DNA of 64,000 nucleotides from Polyangiaceae bacterium (GTDB lineage Bacteria; Myxococcota_A; Polyangia; Polyangiales; Polyangiaceae), in contig JAICUB010000024.1 in assembly GCA_025936045.1 (NCBI GenBank), positions 1 to 64,000 of the forward strand. The letters are read 5' to 3'. A model generated the notes under the pieces. The model ran no database searches. It saw only the letters and a list, made by a program, of their open reading frames with translations, and was not told where the DNA came from. The position numbers were made by a program, and so were the translations under genes. Shown here piece by piece: positions 16,344 through 23,159 of this stretch. Positions within the stretch are counted from its first letter, which is position 1; every line of letters starts with the position of its first letter.

Positions 16344-17707
16344 TCGCCGTGCTTCGGCACGAAAATCAAGACTTCGGTGCCCGCGGTCGCTCCGTCCGGA
16401 CGCGCTCGCCGGTGGATCTCGAAGTCGCCGCGGTGGTGCGCCACGATTTCCTTCGCGATGGTGAGACCGAGGCCGGTACCGCCGCTCCCCGCCTTGGTGG
16501 TGAAGAAGGGCTCGGTCACGCGCGCCATCACGGCCTCCGGGATGCCCGACCCCTGATCGAGCACGGCGAAGCAGAGGCGGGCGGCTTCGGCGTCGACCCG
16601 CAGTGTCACGACCTGACCCGCGGAGGACGCCTCGAGCGCGTTCACGAGCACGTTGACGAGTGCCTGCTCGAAGAGGGCGGGCTCGCACGCAATCCGGGAC
16701 TCCTCGCCCGCCGCGAGCTCGAGCGTGAGCTCGACGTTCGCGGTCACGAAGCGATGCCGCACGAGGCGGAGCGCGCTCTCGGCCACGTCGCGCGCGGAAA
16801 CACGGGCAAGCAGACCCGACTCGCCGCGGGCGAAGGCGAGAAAGCTCCTGACGAGGGTGCCCACGCGCGCGACTTGCTGCGCCACCTGTGCGAGCAGCTC
16901 CCGCCTGCGCTCCGGCGTCGCGCTGGTGTCCGCGGCGCTGAGCTGCTCGATGCGACCGGAAATGATGCCGAGCGGCGTGCCGATCTCGTGCGCGAAGCCC
17001 GATGCGAGCGCCGCGATGGTCGCCATCCGGTTCGCTTTCGCGAGCTCGGCGTCACGCTCTTGCTTCGTCTTTTCGAGCTCGACCTGCCGCTCGAGCGCGA
17101 CCTCGCGCCGCTGGCGCCGGAGATCGGCGAGGCCGAAACCCAAGATCAGCGCGCTCACGACCGCGATGCTCACGATGGTGCGGGCTTGCTGGCGCTTGCT
17201 GCGGTCGCGCTCGCTCGCCGCGGTGCCCGTGACGACGACGGCGGAGAGCCCGGTGACCGCGGGCAGAGGCGCGATGCCGGCCACGCCGACGCGCTCGGGC
17301 AACCCCAGCCGGACCGCTTCGTCGCGGCCGAGTACGAGGCTTTTTTCTCCACGGTCTACGGCGTCGGCCAGAGCGCGGACTTCGACGGGCCGGCCGTCGC
17401 AGGCTCGCAAACCGCCGCCGCCGAGCGGCTTCAAGACGACGACCACACCACCGGTGCGCTCGAGCTCGCGCGCGGCGCCGCACAATAGTCCCACCGAGCC
17501 GGCCCCGGCGTCCCCGGCGGCCGGGGTCGCGCGCTCGAGCGTCGCGGTCAGCGCGAGCGCGAGCAGCGCGTGGTCCTGCATCAAATCCTCGAGGGCTTTC
17601 TGCGCCTCGTGGCGTGCGACCCAGCTCTCCGCCGCCACGACGGCGCCGATGCCGAACGCCGTGAGGGCGAGGGTGCGGGTGCGACGCGTGAGAAAGGGCT
17701 GAGACAC
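16328..17707 (-). CDS. Membrane sensor histidine kinase, orphan
   Basis: The product (about 459 residues) has an N-terminal membrane segment, a periplasmic-size region of about 150 residues and a second membrane segment near residues 178-194. A coiled stretch leads to the kinase core. The H-box is FAHEIGTPLGII (His about 240), the N-box NVLVNALEA, the G1 box DQGSGIP and the G2 box GTGLGLTIA, all intact. It should autophosphorylate and pass phosphate to an unknown response regulator; none is encoded nearby. It sits between two porin genes, which suggests but does not prove an envelope or nutrient signal. Start choice is uncertain: GTG 17707 directly precedes the first membrane segment, and GTG 17773 is possible. 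Confidence 0.9.
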   Translation of the reverse strand: MSQPFLTRRTRTLALTAFGIGAVVAAESWVARHEAQKALEDLMQDHALLALALTATLERATPAAGDAGAGSVGLLCGAARELERTGGVVVVLKPLGGGGLRACDGRPVEVRALADAVDRGEKSLVLGRDEAVRLGLPERVGVAGIAPLPAVTGLSAVVVTGTAASERDRSKRQQARTIVSIAVVSALILGFGLADLRRQRREVALERQVELEKTKQERDAELAKANRMATIAALASGFAHEIGTPLGIISGRIEQLSAADTSATPERRRELLAQVAQQVARVGTLVRSFLAFARGESGLLARVSARDVAESALRLVRHRFVTANVELTLELAAGEESRIACEPALFEQALVNVLVNALEASSAGQVVTLRVDAEAARLCFAVLDQGSGIPEAVMARVTEPFFTTKAGSGGTGLGLTIAKEIVAHHRGDFEIHRRARPDGATAGTEVLIFVPKHGDQNAT

Positions 17708-18056
17708 GGGGTGCGCTGAGCGTGACTGCGAAAAATTCCGAGGCAAGCCGGCGCGAACATGAGCTCTGTGCACGTGCGAGCTGCGCTACTCATCTGCAGT
17801 CTCGTTCGCACTATTTCGCACCGAATTTCTCGGCCAAGCGGCCAGTGTGACAATCGGGAAACACCCTATTTGCAAAACTCGCTGCGAAACGAGAGCGAAC
17901 GGTCCTTTTCAAAAGGCTGCGCGCGGCGAGTGCTAAATCCGGCTGTTGCGTAGTTGTCACGCATGTCGATTGACGTGACTCGGACGAGCAAACCGGAGTA
18001 AAGGGTCGGGCCGCGAATCGACGAAGCTTTCCTCGATTCCTCAAAGGAATACCGAC

Positions 18057-19607
18057 ATGCGAAGGTTAATCGCCATCTCGAGCGCGATTGCGTGCGCTCA
18101 ACTCACGGCTGTTGCATCGGCGCAAACCGCGCCCGCCGCTCCCACGGCGGCTCCGCCGCCGGTCGCTCCGGCTCCGGCAACGACCCCGGCGCCCGCTTAT
18201 CCGCCGCCCGCCGCGGCCCCCGCACCCGCTCCGGCAGCCGCTCCTGCTCCGGCTTCCACGACCGTCATCGTGACGGCTCCCGTAGTGCCCGTCCCAGTGC
18301 CCTCGCCGGTTGCCTCGGCGCCCCCCGTCGGCAACTCACCCCTCGACGGACCGCAGCCGATGACGAGCAAGTGGGCCACGACGTTTTACGGCTTCGCCGA
18401 ATTCGACGCCATCAACGACTCGACGCAGAGCTTCAACGACACGGCAGGCAACGCCCTGATCGCGAAGCGAACGACGCTGGCCGGCAAGAACGATCGCACG
18501 ACGTTCGGCATGCGTAACTCGCGCTTCGGCTTCAAGGTTACCTCGCCCGAATACCACGGCATCAAGGCAAGCGGCGTGGTCGAGGCGGACTTCCTCGGCA
18601 ACCAGGCAACGGGCTTCTCCGAACAACAGATCTTCTCGAACGCCGCGCTCCGTGTCCGCCACTTTGCCCTCAAGGTGGAGACGCCGGTGGTCGACATGAT
18701 GTTCGGCCAGTACTGGGGGCTCTTCGGTTGGCAGTTGTACTACGGGCCGAACACGGTGGAGATTCAAGGCGTGCCGGGCGAGGTCTTCTCCCGTACCGCA
18801 CAGGCTCGCTTCTCGAAGACGATCAAGGCCGGTGACAGCTCGATCGACATCGCCGTCGCGGCGGTTCGCCCGCCCCAACGCAACTCCGGCGTACCGGACG
18901 GTCAGGGCGGCGTCAGGTTCACCTACGCTGGTTGGAAGACCGTGCGTACCGTCAATTCGACCGGCACGTCCGAGGACGGCCTCAGCATCGGCGTTTCCGG
19001 TGTCGCCCGCCGCTTCATCGAGCCGAACTTCAATGCCGCGCCCACGGGCCGTAAGGGCAAGTCCGGTTACGGCATCTCGCTCGACGCCCTCATGCCCATC
19101 ATCCCCGGCACGATGCAGAATCGCGCGAACAGCCTGGCGCTGAACGGCTCGTTCGTCGCGGGCACGGGCATCGCCGATCTCTACAGCGGCCTCAACGGCG
19201 GGGTTCCGGTCGCTCCCCCGCTGCCGAACCCCGGCATGGTGACCCCGGCTCCGACGTACGCGGCGGACATCGATCAGGGCCTCACCACCTACGACAGCGC
19301 CGGTAACCTCCACACCATCAACTGGCAGTCTTACATCATCGGGATTCAGTACATCCTGCCCGTGGAAGAGGTCTGGATCTCGGCGAACTATTCGCACATG
19401 AAGTCGTCGAACGCGACGCGCTACACGGACGCCGCGGGCGCCGCCAAGATCTTCAACAAGTCCCACTGGTGGGACGTAAACCTCTTCTACGACATGACGA
19501 AGGCCGTGCGCTTCGGCGGCGAGTTCGCGCAGTTCATGCAGACGTACGGCGACGGCAAGACGGCGAAGAACAACCGCTTCCAGTTCTCCGCGTTTTATAT
19601 TTTCTAG
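18057..19607 (+). CDS. Outer-membrane porin-like beta-barrel protein
   Basis: The 516-residue product starts at an ATG with AAAGGAAT upstream (AGGA 8 nt away). The signal peptide ends TAVASA. A Pro/Ala-rich segment (about residues 23-95) is followed by a barrel-like domain beginning KWATTFYGFAEFDAINDSTQ, with alternating amphipathic strands and a C-terminal Phe (FSAFYIF). Segments such as RNSRFGFKVTSPEYHGIKASGVVEADFLG resemble general porins. Substrate is unknown. The 283-bp upstream gap shared with the kinase gene probably holds promoters, but I could not assign them. A strong terminator follows. Confidence 0.85.
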   Translation: MRRLIAISSAIACAQLTAVASAQTAPAAPTAAPPPVAPAPATTPAPAYPPPAAAPAPAPAAAPAPASTTVIVTAPVVPVPVPSPVASAPPVGNSPLDGPQPMTSKWATTFYGFAEFDAINDSTQSFNDTAGNALIAKRTTLAGKNDRTTFGMRNSRFGFKVTSPEYHGIKASGVVEADFLGNQATGFSEQQIFSNAALRVRHFALKVETPVVDMMFGQYWGLFGWQLYYGPNTVEIQGVPGEVFSRTAQARFSKTIKAGDSSIDIAVAAVRPPQRNSGVPDGQGGVRFTYAGWKTVRTVNSTGTSEDGLSIGVSGVARRFIEPNFNAAPTGRKGKSGYGISLDALMPIIPGTMQNRANSLALNGSFVAGTGIADLYSGLNGGVPVAPPLPNPGMVTPAPTYAADIDQGLTTYDSAGNLHTINWQSYIIGIQYILPVEEVWISANYSHMKSSNATRYTDAAGAAKIFNKSHWWDVNLFYDMTKAVRFGGEFAQFMQTYGDGKTAKNNRFQFSAFYIF

Positions 19608-19665
19608 TCACGAGCACGGGGCGCGCGGCGCGACGGTCGCACTGCGCGAATCCCCTCGAGCAGAA

Positions 19666-19706
19666 ACGGCTCGGCGGACCACGGTCTGCCGAGCCGTTCG
19701 GTTTTT
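19666..19706 (+). terminator. Rho-independent terminator after the porin gene
   Basis: A 14-bp stem (19666-19679 with 19684-19697, one G-T pair, loop CACG) is followed by TCGGTTTTT. It lies between the converging genes ending at 19607 and 19722 and is one of only two textbook terminators I found in the window. Confidence 0.85.
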
Positions 19707-19721
19707 CGGAGGTCGAGCTCT

Positions 19722-20336
19722 TCAGTTCGAGGCTTGGCCGGCTGCGTCGATGCCGCCGATACCGCCGCCGCCACCACGGCGCCCGCCGGTGCCGCGGCGC
19801 CCGCCGGTGCCGGCCCGACCGCCGTTGTTCTGACGGCCGGCGCCGCCGCCGTTCCTACCGCCGGTCGCGCGACCCGCGCCGCCGCCGAAACGACCCGCAC
19901 CGCCACCGAAACGACCCGCACCGCCACCGAAACGACCGCCGAAGCCGGACGTCGTCGGAACACCGGCCGCGCCCGCGTTCTCTTCACCGGCCGCGCCCGA
20001 CTCGCCTTCACCCGCCGCGCCGCCGTTCGTCCCGACGTCGCCGCCGGTGCCGGATCTGGTGCCGCCGCTGCCCGACCTGGTGCCGGCGCTGCTGGAGTCA
20101 GTGCCGCCGCTGCCGCTCGCTGTTCCTCCAGTCGAGCCGCCCTTGCCGGCGGACTCGGTACCGCCGGTCGCGGAGCTCCCGCCTTTGCCCGACGAACCGC
20201 CGTTGGCCGAACCCGCCTTGCCGGCGGAACTCGTACCACCGGTGCCACCGCCGCTCGTATCGTCGTCACCTCCGCAGGCGGCGAACGCGAGTGAGCTGGC
20301 GAGAACGAGAGAGATGCCGATGTATGAAAACTTCAT
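19722..20336 (-). CDS. Gly/Ala/Ser/Arg-rich lipoprotein with FGGGAGR repeats
   Basis: The 204-residue product starts at ATG 20336 with GAGG 6 nt upstream and has a lipoprotein signal ending SLAFAAC. Everything after the lipobox is low complexity. It begins as a Gly/Ser/Thr linker like those of neighbouring lipoproteins. It then has three copies of RFGGGAG, and a basic Gly/Arg tail with a QNNGGRAGTGGRRGTGGRRG pattern. There is no globular domain, so it is essentially a linker without cargo. It could be a surface polymer-binding or structural lipoprotein; this is inference. Codon choice and GC match the neighbours. Confidence 0.7.
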   Translation of the reverse strand: MKFSYIGISLVLASSLAFAACGGDDDTSGGGTGGTSSAGKAGSANGGSSGKGGSSATGGTESAGKGGSTGGTASGSGGTDSSSAGTRSGSGGTRSGTGGDVGTNGGAAGEGESGAAGEENAGAAGVPTTSGFGGRFGGGAGRFGGGAGRFGGGAGRATGGRNGGGAGRQNNGGRAGTGGRRGTGGRRGGGGGIGGIDAAGQASN

Positions 20337-20541
20337 GGGGAGCCTCGGTAGGTGGCCAATGTGAGAGTCGTACCCACTCCCTCGGGCAGGCAGGCAAAAT
20401 CCGGCTGAAAGATCGTTTGAACTACTTGAAATCACCGCATTTTCGGGTCGAGCGCGCACGTTCGCCAGGTCGAACGGCGAGGGTGAGTTGGAAAAAAATT
20501 CTACGCGGGGTGGCCCGATCTCGGGCGAACCTTCACGCCGG

Positions 20542-21546
20542 ATGAGCTCTCGACGGTCGACGTTTGCGCGTGGCGGCACGCGCGCGAGCCGAACGCCGGG
20601 AGCCGCTCTCGGCGCGATACTCGCCGTCCTCGCCACGTTGTCGACGGAGCGAGCGCACGCGGAACCAGAGCGTGTCGGCGTGAGCTACGCCGCGCCGGCC
20701 GGGTGCTCGAACCGCGATGCGTTCGTGCGCGAGCTCGCGCGACGCACGACACGTGTCCAGGTGGTCGACGCGAGCGCTACCGGAGCGCGCTTCGTCGTGG
20801 AGCTGCTCGATCGCGGCCAACAGATCCTGGGCATGTTCCACTTCGTCGAGCCAAACGGAGCCGAAACGGCGCGCGCCGTGAGCGGCGCGACCTGCGACGA
20901 AGTCGTGCCGGCATTGGCGCTGATCGCCGCCGTGCTCGTCGATCCCGAGTCGGTCACGCGCGCGCGGGCTACTCCCGTCGCACCCGCGCCGCCCGTGTCG
21001 CCCGGCCAAGCTCGCTCGCTTCGATTGCGGCCGAGCTTCGGCACCGGTGCGGGCGTCTCGAGCGCGCTCGGGCCGGGCGTATCGCTCGCGCCGCTCGTCG
21101 AGCTCGGACTCGAAAGCGAGCTCGGCGAGCAGCGTGGCCCGGCGCTCGCGCTCACCGTCGCGCGCTTCGTCTCGCCCACGCGCTCGACTTCCGCCGGTGA
21201 CGCCGACTTCACGACGACGTTCGGACGCCTCAGGCTCTGCCCGTTGCGCTGGCCCGCGACGGGGCCGCTCTTCGGCTCCGCGTGCGGCGCCCTCGAAGCG
21301 GGCACGCTTCGCGCCAAGGGCTCGCGCACGGCGGACGAACGCAGCTATAGCTCGCTCTGGCTGGCGGTGGACCCGGCGCTCGCCCTCGAGTACCGGCCGT
21401 TGCGGGCGCTCGGGATGGGGCTCGGAGCGTTCGGCGTCTTCCCGCTCGTGCGCGATCGCTATTTTTTCGGACCGAACGTCCCGGTATTTTCGGTGCCTGC
21501 AGCCGGGGTCACCGTAGAAGCGTCGGTCCGCGTCGTCCTTTTTTGA
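20542..21546 (+). CDS. ECF cassette A: exported protein with Cys-pair N-domain and predicted outer-membrane barrel
   Basis: The 334-residue product has a signal peptide ending ERAHA. Residues about 40-130 form a domain with AAPAGCSNRDAF, RFVVELLD and SGATCDEVVPALALI, giving one likely disulfide. This domain is clearly related to that of the protein at 56295-57377. A Pro-rich bridge follows, then about 190 residues of alternating strands ending in Phe (SVRVVLF), as in small outer-membrane barrels. It lies 25 nt before the sigma gene on the same strand, so the two are probably co-transcribed. I do not know a named family. A sensor or channel role coupled to the sigma factor is inferred. The ATG 20542 is preferred to an upstream TTG. 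Confidence 0.75.
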   Translation: MSSRRSTFARGGTRASRTPGAALGAILAVLATLSTERAHAEPERVGVSYAAPAGCSNRDAFVRELARRTTRVQVVDASATGARFVVELLDRGQQILGMFHFVEPNGAETARAVSGATCDEVVPALALIAAVLVDPESVTRARATPVAPAPPVSPGQARSLRLRPSFGTGAGVSSALGPGVSLAPLVELGLESELGEQRGPALALTVARFVSPTRSTSAGDADFTTTFGRLRLCPLRWPATGPLFGSACGALEAGTLRAKGSRTADERSYSSLWLAVDPALALEYRPLRALGMGLGAFGVFPLVRDRYFFGPNVPVFSVPAAGVTVEASVRVVLF

Positions 21547-21571
21547 TCGATTCGCGAGGAGCGCGACATTC

Positions 21572-22210
21572 GTGTCCAAAGTGCCGGCTCCCACTCAGAG
21601 CTCCCTCACCGTGCCGGCGGAAATGATTCCCCCGTCCAAGGATCCACCGGCCGCCGTGTTCGGCTGCGCGCTCCCTCCGCGGGAACGCGACGCCCGCCTC
21701 GCGGAGCTCCTGCGCGTCCACTTCCGCTTGGTCTGGCGTGCGCTCCGCCGCCTCGGGGTACCCGAGCACGCGGTCGACGACGCCGCGCAGGAGGTGTTCA
21801 TCGTCGCCGCGAAGAAGCTCACGACGATCGCCCCCGCTTACGAGCGGCGCTTCCTCTACGGCGTCGCTTTGCGCGTCGCGGCCAATGCGAGACGAGCTCG
21901 CGCCGCACGTCCCGAAAAATCCGAGACCGTGGAGCTCGAGGAGACGGCGAGCGCCGCTCCGTCACCCGAAGCGCTGCTCGATCGCAAACGCGCGCGCGAG
22001 CTCCTCGACGCGACCCTCGAGGCCATGCCCGACGACCTCAGGACGGCGTTCGTGCTCTTCGAGCTCGAGGGTTGCTCGGCGCCGGAGGTCGCGGCCCTGC
22101 TCGGCATTCCGATCGGTACGGCGACGTCACGGCTCAGGCGCGCACGCGAAGCGTTTCGAGCAGCCGTGAGCAAGCTGCACCGCAAACTCGAGAACGGAGA
22201 GGAACGATGA
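21572..22210 (+). CDS. ECF cassette A: RNA polymerase sigma factor (sigma-70 family, ECF)
   Basis: The 212-residue product has region 2 (RVHFRLVWRALRRLGVPEHAVDDAAQEVFIVAAKKL, then FLYGVALRVAANARR) and region 4 (LEAMPDDLRTAFVLFELEGCSAPEVAALLGIPIGTATSRLRRARE), the two domains of ECF sigma factors. It directs RNA polymerase to a specific promoter set. Start GTG 21572 has GAGGAG about 10 nt upstream. Its stop overlaps the start of the next gene (ATGA), so the two are translationally coupled. It is most similar, within this window, to the sigma factor at 53879-54493. Confidence 0.93.
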   Translation: MSKVPAPTQSSLTVPAEMIPPSKDPPAAVFGCALPPRERDARLAELLRVHFRLVWRALRRLGVPEHAVDDAAQEVFIVAAKKLTTIAPAYERRFLYGVALRVAANARRARAARPEKSETVELEETASAAPSPEALLDRKRARELLDATLEAMPDDLRTAFVLFELEGCSAPEVAALLGIPIGTATSRLRRAREAFRAAVSKLHRKLENGEER

Positions 22211-23127
22211 GCGATCTCAAGCCCTTGCTCGCGGGCGAAGCCGACGAGCTCGAAACGCTCCTACTCCGCGCCGCCGAGGACGACGAACCTGCGCGCGGCG
22301 CCCTCGAAAGAGCGGCTGCGACGCTCGGGGTGAGCGCGACGCTCCTCGCCGCTACGGTCGCGAGCGCCACCCCGGCGGCCCAAGCGGCGGTGGCACCGGG
22401 CGCGGGTGCCGTCGCGAAGCCGCTCACGTGGGTGTCGCTCGGCAAATGGCTCGCCCTCGGTATGGGCGTGGGCTCCGTCGTGGCGGGCGGAGCGCACTTC
22501 GCGCTCGCGCCAGCGACTGACGAGCAACCGCTCGCCTTCACGGCTCCGCTTCGCACCGCAGAGAGCGCGACGCCCGTGGCTCCGCTGAAGCCTGCCGTGG
22601 CGCCGAGTGCCGCGGAAGCGGCCGCGCCGAAGGACGACGCGCACGCGGTAAACGAAGAAGAATCCGCGCCGAGCAAGCCGGCGGGCACCCCGGCGGCAGC
22701 GCCACCGAGTGCGCCTGCAATGGGCGCGCCGGCGCCCAGCGCGGTGCTGCCCGGGCCGTCGTCAGCGTCGTTCGCGCCGCTCGAGCAGCCGCAGGCGGCG
22801 AGCACGGCGGCGCCGGGCGCGGAGCCGCGCGCCGTGTCCGCTTCGACACTCGGCGAAGAAACCCACGCGCTCGATAGCGTACGGGCCGCCATCGCGGCCG
22901 GACATGCGAACCAGGCGCTCGAGGAGCTCCACCAATACGCGAAGAAATGGCCGCGCGGCGCGCTCGCAATGGAAGCCGCTCTGCTGAAGGTGGAAGCGCT
23001 GCTTCGCTCGGGCAACGGGGCAGAGGGCCAGCGCGAAGCCGAGGCGCTGATCGCGCGCGCACCGCGCAGCCTGTACGCGACGCGAGCCCGAGAGCTGCTC
23101 CGCGCGATTGCACCGCGCGCAGAGTGA
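22207..23127 (+). CDS. ECF cassette A: single-span membrane protein with TPR-like C-terminus, probable anti-sigma factor
   Basis: The 306-residue product starts with an ATG overlapping the sigma stop and has GGAGAGGAACG just upstream. The N-terminal 80 residues are acidic and cytoplasm-like. A membrane segment (LGKWLALGMGVGSVVAGG) follows near residues 78-95, then a long Pro/Ala-rich periplasmic linker. The C-terminal 80 residues form a two-helix-repeat region (AIAAGHANQALEELHQYAKKWPRGALAMEA...RELLRAI) like TPR units of YbgF/CpoB. The same layout is found in the partner of the sigma factor at 53879. Position and coupling suggest sigma control; no zinc-binding anti-sigma motif is seen. Confidence 0.8.
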   Translation: MSDLKPLLAGEADELETLLLRAAEDDEPARGALERAAATLGVSATLLAATVASATPAAQAAVAPGAGAVAKPLTWVSLGKWLALGMGVGSVVAGGAHFALAPATDEQPLAFTAPLRTAESATPVAPLKPAVAPSAAEAAAPKDDAHAVNEEESAPSKPAGTPAAAPPSAPAMGAPAPSAVLPGPSSASFAPLEQPQAASTAAPGAEPRAVSASTLGEETHALDSVRAAIAAGHANQALEELHQYAKKWPRGALAMEAALLKVEALLRSGNGAEGQREAEALIARAPRSLYATRARELLRAIAPRAE

Positions 23128-23159
23128 TCGATTTCCGAACGCGTCCACATGAGAGCGAC

